DNA of 64,000 nucleotides from Manis javanica (taxonomy: Eukaryota; Chordata; Mammalia; Pholidota; Manidae): positions 8,920,501-8,984,500 of the forward strand of contig NC_133167.1 of the NCBI RefSeq assembly GCF_040802235.1, in the 5' to 3' direction. The position numbers and the translations under genes were made by a program. Below the pieces are notes generated by a model that did not search any database, had not been told where the DNA came from, and worked only from the letters and a program-made list of their open reading frames with translations. Each line of letters starts with the position of its first letter. The stretch's first letter is position 1. Of this stretch, positions 13,770 through 24,399 are shown piece after piece.

Positions 13770-13935
13770 TCTGGACCAGTTTCTCTTCTATTTTCATGTG
13801 TTTCTTTCTCTCTGCCTTTTATTCCCCAGTCTCATTTTGATCCTTCTGGGGTCCGTCTCCCTCTTCCTCTCTCTTTTCTTCTCCCATGTCTCCTCCTCTT
13901 TCTACTCTCTCTCTGTCTCCCCTCTGACTTCTTGT
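13770..13935 (+). repeat. polypyrimidine tract
   Basis: About 165 bp composed overwhelmingly of C and T with irregular TCTCTC and CCTCTT runs. It produces long open frames (13408-13944, 13767-14051) that reflect low base complexity, not coding. It could mimic a splice acceptor tract, but no EGF-like or other recognisable exon follows. Confidence 0.6.
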
Positions 13936-14389
13936 ATCTTCTAACTGAAAACCTTTCTTTTTCAAGTACAACACAACAGGTCACCTCAGTGTCTTGTTCA
14001 GTGCTTGGCAATACGGCCAGAATTCAGCAAATATTTGTTAAAACGAACTGATGTTTTTTTCTTCAAATTGCTTGTTTTCCTGGGAGAAACTGTCAATTCC
14101 TTTAGTTCAGTTAAGATCTACTCCTAGAAAGTGATTCCACATGCCCTTTCATCCATTCCCCATGCCCAGCCCCATCCTGTTGATGAGATTCTGTTGTGTT
14201 TGACAGTTCCTGGAACAAAACTGGCTCGTAGCAGGGGTCTCAGTAAATGTCAGTTCCTCCGTTCCTTCTGAAGCACTTGAAGCTCCTGGGTAGGACATGC
14301 CAGGAACCTAGGGCTCGCCTCATCGTCTCCCTCTTTCCCATCTTACTCATTACAAAGTTATTTCTGTTTACTGGCTCTTAACATTTATT

Positions 14390-15030
14390 TATTCTCCAGC
14401 TGGCCCTGCCATGGCCCTCATCCCAGCCCTGTGTTCTCCAGGAGTATTGCAGTGGCCTCTTCACACTGATTCTTGTGGATCTTTCCTCATTCTCTAGAGG
14501 TAGCTGAAGTGATCTTTCGGAAACATAAATCTGATTTTGTCCCCCAGGACCCCATTCCATTAAAGGTGTCACCTGGTCTGGCACCTGCCTGCCTCCTACT
14601 TCTCATCTGCCCTTTGCTCTTTGGTAGCCCCCAGCCCACCTCCCGGATGAGCCCTGGGCTGTGCTCCCCCCACCGCGGGCCTTCTGCACAGGCTGTTTTC
14701 CCTGCCTTGAATTTTCTCATGACCCCTCCAACCTCGTTGATACCTACACGCTATCTCAGCTCCCTGTCCCTTCCTCAGGAGAGTCTCCCTGGTGCCCAGC
14801 TAAGTCAGCCCTCCTGCGTCCCCTTTCTCCTGTCACCCTGGGGCCCTCACTGGCTGTACTTACCCTATTATAATTTTACACTTACTTGACTGTTTGGTGT
14901 CTGTCTCTTCTAAGTGTCCCTAGTAGAGGCATATGTCTATTGTCACACAGCTGTGGAGCCACAGTGATTAGCAGAGTGTGTGGCACACAGTAGGCATTCA
15001 ATAACTGTATGTTGACTTAAAGAATGAATT
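14390..15030 (+). repeat. L2 LINE 3' end, sense
   Basis: Landmarks in L2 order: 'gaagtgatctttcggaaacataaatctgat', a stretch on 'ggcacctgcctgcctcctac', a CT-rich block, then the 3' end 'gtgtggcacacagtaggcattcaataactg'. The open frame 14473-14889 lies inside this element and is not a gene. Diverged, as L2 copies usually are. Confidence 0.75.
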
Positions 15031-15686
15031 AATTGAGGAGGCAAACAAGAGACTCAGAGAATTCCCAGCTTCACCCCACGACTCTTCAAGGCAGCAGCAG
15101 CTTGCAGTGATGGGGGACCTAAACTCATTGCCCGAATAGTTAGGCTGTGACGCGGAGTGGGCCCTCCTTTACCCATCCTTTCAGAAATCTAGGGAGGGAG
15201 GTATAAATTTATAGATGGCTCAGCAATAATAGGGAGGTTTCAGAATCTAAAACTGTAATGCAGCCTCCATCTACAGCCCTTCCAATTTATTGTGAATAAG
15301 AGCAACAATAATGGCAACATTGACTGATCTGTGTCTTTTCTCATCTATTTTCTCTGTGGCTCAGGTGCCTTGAGCAATGAAAGGATAAGAAATTAGGGAG
15401 TAAAAGAAAGAAGCGACATCAGCAGCCACTGTCCACCTACCAGCTAATGCTCTGTATTTACATGATTTCTTCCATATTTACAGCTATTTTATTTTTCTTT
15501 GGTGTGTGTGCATGTGTGTGTTCATATAACAGGAGCATAATTACTGCATGAGGTCTGTACAGATTATCAGTATCAGCAGGTCAGATCTGAACACTTGATA
15601 GGATTAATGTAGGCAGATTTTCCTGCCTATTTTTCTATTCTTACAAGGATTTCTTTGGTGAACATAGCAGCGAGAGAGAATGAGAT

Positions 15687-15707
15687 ACACACACACACAC
15701 ACACACA
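15687..15707 (+). repeat. (AC)n microsatellite
   Basis: Uninterrupted AC dinucleotides, about ten units, inside the first intron segment. Possibly length-polymorphic. Confidence 0.9.
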
Positions 15708-16079
15708 GAGTTTCCCTCGAAGCAGATCTCTCTACACAGTACAATGAATGCATTGCCGTGCTGAAGGCTTCTATGGTGACCGGTGAGTTTAGCCAGAATT
15801 TGAAAATTCACAGTCATATTAATATAATAGGGTTATTGTTTCTTTGCTCACGTCTTTAACTCCAGTGGGTGATATGTTGGGAAGATTTATCTCCTGGGAA
15901 CTAGCCTGGACTTAAATCAGGGAGTCTTGGGTTTTGACATTTCCTCCATTCAACCCAAAAAGGAGAGGAAGACACCCTATGAATTGCAACACACCCTTAA
16001 AGGAACCATCCACATCCCCTCCACTTAACTGCAGTCCGACCTGTTTGGTGAAGCAGAAAAACAAAACCCCAGAACACTC

Positions 16080-16900
16080 GAAATTCACCGTATTGCCTTG
16101 AATGCCCGGCCGCGGGGCAGTGAGTGGGGGCTTCTCCGGTCGTCCTGAGCGCGTGGCTGGTGTGCTCTGGACACCCTGCTGGTTTGCTTTTCCTGAGGCG
16201 GCAGGAAGCAGGCCGCCCCCAGAGGTGGTACAGAGATGAGCCTAGAGTTTGGGACATTTCAGAGCGGGATGTGACGGGAGACGGGAGGAAGGGGCCGGAG
16301 GGTGGCCGCCGCGAGGGGCAGAGCTGCGTGGTGTTGATGGTCGTGCTTACATGATGTCGCTTTGGGACGGTGTTGGGAGAGAAGACACCCAAGAGGCAGT
16401 GGAAGGCCTTGCTTTGAGTGGGGAAGGTGGGAGTCAGGTGCCTCTTAAAACGGAGGCGGCAGCGTGCTCTGATCGGCTCAGCCCCCCGAGGGCCGGCATC
16501 CTGCGGAGTCCGTCCCCCAGGACCTTGGCCTTCCCGGGAGGATGCAGAGGAGTCCCACCGAATGGCAGAACGTCGGGCGCCCCAGGTTCTTGGTAGTCAG
16601 AGAAGGACCAGGTGGGGCTCAGGCAAGGCCTGGCAGCAGTTGGAAAAATGGGCTTGAATAAACCGCATTTCGGGGGTTAGTTGCCTCGAAGTTGATGAAG
16701 TTTTCTTTGAAGAAAATCTTTGGAAACAGAAAAAAATGGGACCAAGCTCCGATCTACGTGGATGGGCAGATGGGGAAGGAGAAGCTGGATGAGGGCAGTG
16801 GGCAGGGGTGAGACGGAGGAGAGGGGCAGGCGAGCCCACGGAGAGCGGTGGCCGGAGCCAAGAGAGGAAAGCGGATCAAGGAGGGCTGGTTGGCGGTGTC
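16080..16900. other. GC- and CpG-enriched intronic block
   Basis: CpG dinucleotides recur here (for example in 'cccggccgcgggg', 'gccgccgcgagg', 'acgtcgggcgcc') while flanking intron is CpG-poor. Overlapping open frames occur on both strands (16124-16354, 16249-16596, 16418-16657), as expected in GC-rich sequence. No start, splice or domain pattern supports a gene. It could be a small intragenic CpG island or a GC-rich fossil repeat. Confidence 0.45.
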
Positions 16901-17959
16901 AGAGGCTATAGCAAGGGACAGTGACCATGGATTAGAAGTTGAGGGGGGTGCTGGGGACCCTCAACGTCAGGCTCTCAGTGGGGGCTATAAGGCCCTTTAG
17001 AGGGAGACTTAGAAATTGGTGGTGGAGGGGATTCTTCTCACGAGGACCGAAGGGTTCTACTCGGATCGAGTGGGTATGGGCCAGAGATATCAAACATCTT
17101 GTGATGTGTAGGATGACTGTGCATAGCAAAGAATGGCCTGGCATCCTTCAAAACTTTGGGCTGTCCCGCTGGTAATTTGCGTAGGTGAGAACTCTGATCA
17201 TAATTTCTCAGGCCTAAAACCTAACTGCCTTCTTCACACGTGCAGCACAGTTTTTAAGATACACTGAGTTTTCCTGGAATGTACCTGCCAGGTAAACCAA
17301 GAGAAGGCTGTACCAAGAGTTGTTCACCATTCTGGAAAATCACTTCACAAGAGCAAGAGCTCTTGGGGAATTTAAGTCACCGATAAAGCACACCTGTAGC
17401 TGTGAACAAAAGCAAAACGAAGTGAAAAACTCTTCTGCAGATAATCTTATGACACTGCTCTCTGAAGTAGCTTCCCCCACCAGTTACTCATCAAAACTGA
17501 GTTGATTTCCTTCATAACACTTACAACTGTCTGAAATCCTATTTTTAACTTCGTTCTTGGTTATTGCTCAATAACCAGCACCCAAAATGCTACCTGGACC
17601 TCCCAGAATGAGCCCCAAGTTAAACATGCCCCAAATCCAACTGGTCAGCTTCCCCTAAAGCCCGCTGTTCCTTTGGTCAGACCAATTTGTGTAACGACTA
17701 CACCATCCACTCAGCCTAAACATGGCAGCCACCCTGACCGCCCTTCTCACTGCCCACATCCAGCCGGTTGCTGTGTTCCGCCGGCTCCAAAGAAGTGGCT
17801 GAAGCTGAATATTCAGGAGCAAGTCATGCAAAGATCATGGGTGATGGAGATCAGTGCCCTGGGAGGGGTCTGTTGAGTCCCACCCTTCTGATCTTCTATT
17901 TTTTAAAAAAATTATTTGTTCTAGCCCAGATATCCTAGACCTGGGCACACTGCCCTGAG

Positions 17960-17998
17960 TTAATTTGTTTGCCCAAATTAATTACCAGCAGGGGGTGG
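17960..17998 (+). promoter_or_regulatory. 8-bp palindrome followed by CTCF-like motif
   Basis: TTAATTTG at 17960-17967 and CAAATTAA at 17974-17981 are perfect arms around a 6-bp spacer. Immediately after, 17985-17998 reads CCAGCAGGGGGTGG, matching the CTCF core consensus at all positions but one. I see no repeat family here, so this may be unique regulatory sequence. Function is inferred only. Confidence 0.35.
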
Positions 17999-18519
17999 CA
18001 GCCTCATTTTCACAGAAGCCTTCTCTTTTGGAAGGAACAACTGTCTGTTCAAACAGTCTGATTTAGGTTCTTTGGCACCAAGTAAAAAGGGTGCCTTGAC
18101 ATTTCCATAAAGACATTTAAATGTTACTGTCTCTGAAGACACAGTTTTAGAATATGAAATCCTTATATTTTTTTCCCCTAAGGAAGCAAAACATCACCAG
18201 CTTAATTATCTCTGTAAAATAATTTCTTCATTTGCTTTTCGTGTTTCTAGTGGAAAAAAGATATTCTTACAGTTTTCAAAAAATGAAAACAGTTATGGAT
18301 GATTTCATGAAATTTGCTTTTGATTTTTATCTACATAAATAACACCTCGATTCAGAGGTCAAAGGTGCTTGTAGGGTTATATATTATCCTAAGTTGATTT
18401 TGAAAAATCTGTCAAGAGAACAAATGCAATTGAAAAGATGCTGTTTGTGATTGTGGGTTCACACTGAGAAGAAGCCGAAAGACACGTAACTCTCTCTTTA
18501 TACATAAAAATTTTAAACC

Positions 18520-19282
18520 TTGTGATAAAAATCATATAGCATGAAATCTACCATTGACAAATTTTTAAGTGCACAGTATTGTTGACTATGTGCACATTGT
18601 CATATACGTCATCTCTAGAACATTTTAATTTTGCATTACTGAAACTCTATATTCATTGAACAGCAACTCCCAGATTTCCCCTTCCTTCAACCGGTGGTAA
18701 CCCCCGTTCTATTCTTCTGAGAGTTTAACTATTTTAGATACCTCATAGAAGTAGAATCATGAAATATTCATCCATCTGTGACTGGCTTATTTCACTTAGC
18801 CTATGGCCTCAAGGTACATCCATGTTATAGCCAATGACAGGATTTCCTTTCTTTAAAAGATTGAATAATACTCCATTGATGGGCATTTATATTTTTTCTG
18901 CCTCTTGGCTATTGTGAATAATGTTGCAGTGAATGTAGGAATCCACATATGTCTTTGAGATTCTGTTTTCAATTATTTGGATAAATACAAGTGGGATTGT
19001 AACTCACATGGGAGTTCTGTTTTTAATTTTTTGAGGGCTTTCTATACTGTTTCCCGCAGCAACTGTACCATTTTATATTCCCACTAACAGTGTACAAGGG
19101 TTCCAAGTTTTCCACATCCTTGCCAAACTTGTTATTTCCTCGTTTTTGTTTTTGTTTTTGTTGCTGGATAATGGTCATCTTAACAGGTGTGATGTGGTAT
19201 CTTATTGAGGTTTTAACTTGCATTTCCCGGTAATTTGTGATGTTGAGCATCTTTTTGATGTAGCACAGCAATACCTGTTGGC
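18520..19282 (-). mobile_element. L1 3' segment (ORF2 end and 3' UTR), antisense
   Basis: Read on the minus strand, 19271 down to 19023 encodes an ORF2 C-terminal stretch with the recognisable REMQVKTSIRYHITPVKM motif, followed by further decayed ORF2 and then 3' UTR landmarks shared with the copy at 9765. The reading frame is broken by stops and the protein is non-functional. The 5' side continues in opposite orientation at 19286, which makes this one arm of a 5'-inverted L1. Confidence 0.85.
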
Positions 19283-19285
19283 CAG

Positions 19286-19600
19286 TTGTATTATCTTATA
19301 CCATTCCCAGGGAACAACTCAAAATGGATTACAGTCTCCAATGTAAGAACTGAAACTATAAAACTCCTGGAAGAAAACATAGGGGGAAATCTTCCTAACG
19401 TTGGTCTTGGTAATGATTTCTTGGATATGCCGCCAGAAGCGCAGTCAATGAAAGCAAAAGTAGATGGGTGGGTTGAGGGGGGAGGGGGTGGCTGCATCAG
19501 CAAAGGAAGTGATCAACTGCGTAAAGGGCAAAAAAATGGGATAAAATGTTTGTGAGCCATATATCTGATAAGGGGTCATATCCAAATATTAATAGTGTAA
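19286..19600 (+). mobile_element. L1 ORF2 segment, sense (inverted 5' arm)
   Basis: The frame at 19286-19555 includes ETIKLLEENIGGNLPNV and FLDMPPEAQSMKAKVD, a standard L1 ORF2 region that lies just upstream of the part encoded antisense at 19023-19271. It abuts the antisense arm almost directly. The arrangement (outer 5' arm inverted, 3' arm normal) is what twin priming produces. Inactive fossil. Confidence 0.8.
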
Positions 19601-19624
19601 AAAGAGATATTTTCTGTTGAATCT

Positions 19625-19832
19625 AGATCAGGAGTCAGCACGTTTGTTCTGTAAAGGCCCAGAGAGCCAACTGGTCTCGGTTACAGCCACTCCATCTGCC
19701 GTTGCAGTGCAAAAGGTATCCATAGACCGACGTAGATAACAGGGTGTGGCTGTGTCCCAATAAAACTTTATTTACAAAACCAGACTGGGATGGATTTGGC
19801 CTGTGGGCAGCAGTGTGCTGATTCCTGGTCTA
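19625..19832. mobile_element. hAT-Charlie-type MITE (subfamily not assigned)
   Basis: Begins 'gatcaggagtcagcacgtttgttctgtaaaggcc', includes 'tgtcccaataaaactttatttaca' and 'gatttggcctgtgggcag', and ends near 'tgattcctggt'. This is a common mammalian non-autonomous DNA transposon whose second copy is at 51255-51458. It directly adjoins a MER20. Confidence 0.7.
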
Positions 19833-19833
19833 G

Positions 19834-20055
19834 AGCAGGGTTCCCCCATTTGGCTTTACTAACATTTTAGCTGGATTTCTGTCTTGTAAGAGGGTGCTGT
19901 CCTGTTGATTGGAGGAGGTTCAGCAGCATCCTTAGACTAGAGACCAGTGATAATTCCTTCTCCTCCATACTAGTTGTGACAAAAATATGTCTCCAGACAC
20001 TGCCAGATGTCTTCTGGGGACAACATTGCTGTTAGTCGAGAAGTTTTGATCTAGA
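19834..20055. mobile_element. MER20 hAT-Charlie MITE
   Basis: Landmarks 'gtgctgtcctgt', 'agcagcatcctta', 'tagttgtgacaaaaatatgtctccagacactgccagatgtc' and 'ggggacaacattg' are in MER20 order (reverse of the usual consensus). A better preserved copy is at 61127-61325. Confidence 0.75.
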
Positions 20056-21276
20056 TGACTGAACTCCTCCGATGAAGAGGAACAGGAAATAGTTCCGTAA
20101 GACGACAGAAAAGTAGGGTAAGACCGAACTGTAAACCATAGGATGTTTGTTTCAGGTAGGTTGAGATCTCCTCAAAGGGGCCATTATCACTGCCTAAACT
20201 TGGAAAGCAGTTCAAAAACAACTGAAATGGCAACATACTTGAAAAGTGCTCTGTTCATAATGCAAATATGAGTTTAACCTACTTTGGTGATAGGCACGAG
20301 AAACAAAACAGTCCAACGCATTAGCAGGTCCTAATGGGACTTTCTGAGTTTGAGGGTTGGCTATGCATTGGAAATCTGGAAAAAAGCCAGTTGTTCTAGT
20401 TCCCTCTTGAGCAAGGGTTTATTTTTTCTGCTTATCTGAGTTGAGAACTACACAGGCCGGGTGAATTATGAAAGTGCTCACATGTTTCTCATTGTTTGGA
20501 CAGGGCCAGACAAAAAAAAAATGGCCCGGCTGCACTGCAAATTGGCAGTAACACATGTTTTTGAAAGTTAAAAACAGCAGAACATTCATGAGTGAATCTC
20601 AAAGAATGTTGTCTTCTTATCCTTTAGAATAAACACCTGTTTTGTAAAGAGACACCATCTTTGTTGAGAAACTGTTGGTTTCTTTTCCTTCATTGCTATT
20701 ATTCTATTTTTAACAACTAAAATCTTTTAAGTACAATTTAAGATGTTATTAGATAATCATAATCTTAAATAAACAAAAAAATACATTTCATGAGGAATTT
20801 CAGTTAAGCCACAGAAATACCTTGATCCTTTCTACTTCAATAAAGCCCTCTTTAGTTACTGTATCTATTTTTCTAATTGACTGGAGGAAAAAAGTGGTCC
20901 ACGCCCTTGAAAGGAGGTGTCCCTCCCATCTGTGAGTCCTGCCGTCATCACTGTCTCCTGTAGTCACAACAGATAAACTCAGTAAATCAGGTCTCCAGGT
21001 CTAGCACCATTGGGCATGATGTAATCATGAGACCATCTGGTGGATAAATGGGATCACTTCTTTTATACTTGGGATCATGAAAAAGGGTGATAGGAACAAA
21101 CTCTTCATACCTTCTTGGAAATCCACATTTCAGTTATACCCGAAAGACCCAGCTCCTTAAATCCATCCGTCTGTGCCGTACTTTCCCATGAGTAGCCAGC
21201 TGCCTTCCTCGCAGGCTGGTCTGGTGTAGGTTTAAATGCAATGCGTTTAATGGCAGGCTTTCTCTCTGTGCCTTAG

Positions 21277-21399
21277 GTTACCACGGCCTCTACTGTGAGG
21301 AGGAGTATAACGAGTGCCTCTCTGCTCCCTGCCTGAATGCTGCCACCTGCAGGGACCTCGTTAATGGCTATGAGTGTGTGTGCCTGGCAGAATACAAAG
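21277..21399 (+). CDS. DNER: DNER exon: EGF-like domain
   Basis: A 123-bp exon behind a good acceptor (pyrimidine tract then 'ccttag') and followed by the donor GTGAGT. It enters and leaves in phase 1. It encodes the end of the preceding module (GYHGLYC) and most of a new EGF-like domain, starting EEEYNECLSAPC and continuing through CLNAATC and CVC. Five of the module's six cysteines lie in this exon and the sixth is supplied by the next one. C1-C2 has the CLSAPC pattern (O-glucose consensus CxSxPC) and C2-C3 has CLNAATC (O-fucose consensus Cx4[S/T]C), typical of Notch-type EGF repeats in the extracellular part. Splicing to 31418 restores Gly-Ile-His-Cys. Confidence 0.95.
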
Positions 21400-21899
21400 G
21401 TGAGTGAGCGCCACTTGGCCTTCTTGTGACAGAGTGGCCTATAGGAGCAGATGCATTTCTAAATTTAAATGCATACATCTCTAATTGGAGCATGAAATTA
21501 TTTAGAATAAAAATCAAATGCTGGAGGTGGGATGATGTATGGGGCGAGGAAACCACTTGGCAAGTCTCAGGCTCCCTCCTGATAAACTGAAGGATCTCTC
21601 TCCTGCCCTTTCCTCCCTGTCGCTCTTCTCTGTTGAGTGTGTCTGTAAAAGGCTGATGATCAAAAGCGGTATTCGGGAGGCTGCCAGATGTGGATCAGGG
21701 GACGTGGCTGTGGGAACCACGAGAGAGGGACATGTGCTGAGCTGCAGGGCTGGCTGGACAAGGCAGGATGCCGCGCTCTTTGGCTCGGGAGGCAGGTGGA
21801 ATCTGACACACTGGCAAAAAAGTTAATTCTCATTAAAGGAGTCAGTTGGGAGGGAGATGCAAGTTCATCTGAGTGGACGTGTATCAATCAACTCACTCT

Positions 21900-22015
21900 G
21901 GAAAGACAGCCGACACTGGTGGAGCATTTATAATGTGCCGACCTCGTCCTCAGCCCTCATGTGCACTAACTCCTGACATTCCCATGGTGACAGCGTGAGG
22001 TGGTAATGGTCCCTG
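21900..22015 (-). repeat. MIR-like fragment, antisense
   Basis: 'catttataatgtgccgacctcgtcctcagccctcatgtgcactaactc' followed by 'ggtgacagcgtgaggtggtaat' follows the MIR reverse-complement order (size-limited copy with strong divergence). Tentative. Confidence 0.4.
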
Positions 22016-22501
22016 AAGCCCTTTCATCTGCCAACCGTGGGCTCACTGGTTCCCAGGATACCCTCAGACAGTACTGTGCCAGGAGAATGACTGCTGTGCA
22101 CATTTCTCTAAGCCACGACTTCAGGGCTGGGTTTAGATTTTTGTAATGCTTTTGTGGGCTCTGCTTACAGTCATTTCACTTAACCTCTTGCCCCCGTCAC
22201 TGCTTGCTTGACACCATCCATCTGCCTGGTGACCTTGTGTCGCAGCAGCAGTAGCTTCTGTGTGAATGGACCCGCCTTTCCTTAGTGGTCTTTCGGGTGA
22301 GCCTCGAGGGTTTGTAGGCCACATGCATGAACTTGATCTAACCTCTGGCTGGAGGGGCTGAGGCTGGGCCAAGTCTTTGTTTTATGTTATCATCTGATGC
22401 TTCTTTCAGAGTGTGGTGCCCAGTTAGAGCCAAACAGCTTCCATGAGGGCAGGTGTGCTGCCCTCCTCTACGTGGACTTCAGTTCTAGGGCTATCAGAGT
22501 G

Positions 22502-22932
22502 CAGGCAGATGGCAGCGATGTGAGGGCTTTGGTTCCAGACCACTGCGATAAAATGAATATTGCAATAAAGTGAGTCGAATGAAAGTTTTGGTTTCCCAGT
22601 GCACATAAACATTATGTTTATACTAAGCTGTAGTTCTATTAAGTGTGCAATAGCATTCTAAAATAGACACCTTAATTCAAAAATACGGCTGAAAAACACT
22701 AACCATCATCGAGCTTTTGGCCAGCCATGATCACTGATCACCATCACAAATATAATAGTAATGAAAAACTTTGAGCTATTTCAACAATTACCAAAATGTG
22801 ACACAGGGCGAGCAATGCTGTTGGAAAAATGGTGCTGTTAGACTGACTGGATTCAGGATTGCCATAAACCTTCAATTTGTAAAACCCGCAGTATCTCAGT
22901 AAAGCAAAGTGCAATAAAACGATGTATGTCTG
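22502..22932. mobile_element. Tigger1-derived MITE (TcMar-Tigger)
   Basis: One end reads 'tttggttccagaccactgcgataaa' and 'gcaataaagtgagtc'. The other reads 'accttcaatttgtaaaacccgcagtatct' and 'gcaataaaacgatgtatgtctg'. These are the two ends of the pogo-like Tigger1 element with its transposase interior deleted to roughly 430 bp. No transposase coding remains. Confidence 0.85.
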
Positions 22933-23574
22933 CATTGAGAAAAAGGGAGTTTGCTCAATTTTGGAAAGAATAAAGGAGCAATGGATCAGGATATCTAAAT
23001 GGCTCATCCTAATCATGTCCCTGGCTTCCTGTTGAGCCTGGATTGGTTGAGCCTGGATGGGTATACAGGTGTATACTGATTGCTCTTTGTTTTGTCAGAG
23101 ATGCTTACTGAGATTTTGAGATTCTTCACTGAGATGATTAATAGTAGTGGATATGCTTCAAAAATCCAAAACTCCAAAATTCTGTAGTTTATGATAAAAG
23201 TTTTGGAAGTAAATTTTATCCTTGTAAATGACAAAGTCATCATGGATATGAATCAGTATGACTGTGCCCCCATGTTCCTGTCTTTGGGGCGTTGCTTACA
23301 CTACCATGACTACGTAACACAAAGTATGGTTGCGCGTGAGACCCACTAGTGTCTCCACAAATACGTACACTGTGATCCTAGCCTTTTTCACTTCCCTCTT
23401 CCATTTTTTTCAGTGGGCTTTCCCACATTTTGCCCCTTCCCCTGATCCTCCTATTACATTAGACACCCTTAGAATATAGCTGACTTCAGCTCCATCTTCA
23501 TGGAATGAGAGAGAAGTTATCCGCAAACATTTTCAAATTTATCTCCTTTTCCACATTCTGCAGCTGTGCTTCTC

Positions 23575-23745
23575 GAAGGCAAGCATGCATCAGAATCTGC
23601 CTGTGGGTTGCTGTTAAAGCACAGATGACTGGGCACTAGCCCTAGGGTTTCTGATTCAGTATATCTGGGGTGGGGCCCAAGAATTTAACTGTCTGGTAAG
23701 TTCTCAGGTGAAGTTGGTGCCCCACCCTTTGAGAGCCCACCCTAC
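23575..23745. mobile_element. MER5A hAT-Charlie MITE
   Basis: Shows 'catgcatcagaatctgcctg', 'gttaaagcacagatgactgggc', 'gggtttctgattcagtatatctggggtggggcc' and 'aagttctcaggtgaagttggtg', all MER5A landmarks in order. Same family and orientation as the copy at 10650. Confidence 0.8.
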
Positions 23746-24399
23746 AAACTCATCTGCAATCACAGCTGCTAAGACTTTATTCTCTTCTATGTTGGCTGTT
23801 GTGAGCTCCTCATCCTGTTCAAGGTTAACCCTTCCATAGATGCTCTAAAGTCCACCCCCTTTATCTTCCTGGGACGTTCAGCCATCAGTTACTGACTGTC
23901 TGCTGGGGATGACTCAAGAAGGTAAATGACTGTGGAAGGGATCTCAAACACATCTGAGGGGTTAGGCTCTCAGGGAAAGGGTGCTGGTGCAGGGAGCCTT
24001 TGCATACAACAGGGTTGAGGGATGGGGTTAAGGGGAGAACTGACCCAATGGCTAGCTGAGCCCAAAGGGCCCCTCAGCTTATAGAGAGGAAATGCATGCT
24101 GTGAATGTGCTGCATGGGATTCTACCAGACAGAGGACTGTTCTGATCTCATGGATACTGGCTGATCTCTCAGACAATTGCACAGTTGGGCAGAGCCTTCA
24201 TTTTCTGGGTGGCCAGGAGAGAATGATCTCTTCTCACATCTAGAGAGCCCTGAGAACCCCAAACTTGGAGGCCTCCCCTGTGTGCCTTTGTTGACTGGGC
24301 CTGGTGGGCTGGCCTGTCCAGCCCTGGAGGAGATCTCCAGGGTCATCTGTGTCTTCCTGAGGTTGTCAACCTCCACTGTTGTCAGAGAGAACCTGCATA

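Larger units (their letters stand above)
1..21276 (+). other. DNER: DNER intron, 3' portion (upstream end not in window)
   Basis: No coding exon was found here. I looked for the exon that should precede 21277, an EGF-like module ending in phase 1 just before the Gly-Tyr-His-Gly sequence, and did not see it, so the intron is longer than 21 kb. Contents are MIR, MaLR, L1, L2, MER5A, MER20 and other hAT fragments listed separately. Roughly 440-880 and 16080-16900 are GC-rich, and 13770-13935 is pyrimidine-rich. Other stretches, such as 900-3500, 6700-8250, 10830-13250 and 20060-21250, hold nothing I can name beyond the small sites listed. Confidence 0.85.

Noticed and set aside
13408-13944. 178-codon plus-strand open frame
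   Set aside because: The C-terminal half is translation of a polypyrimidine tract (Ser/Leu/Phe-rich); no domain.
19286-19555. 89-codon frame as a gene
   Set aside because: It is a piece of L1 ORF2 (inverted arm of a fossil L1).
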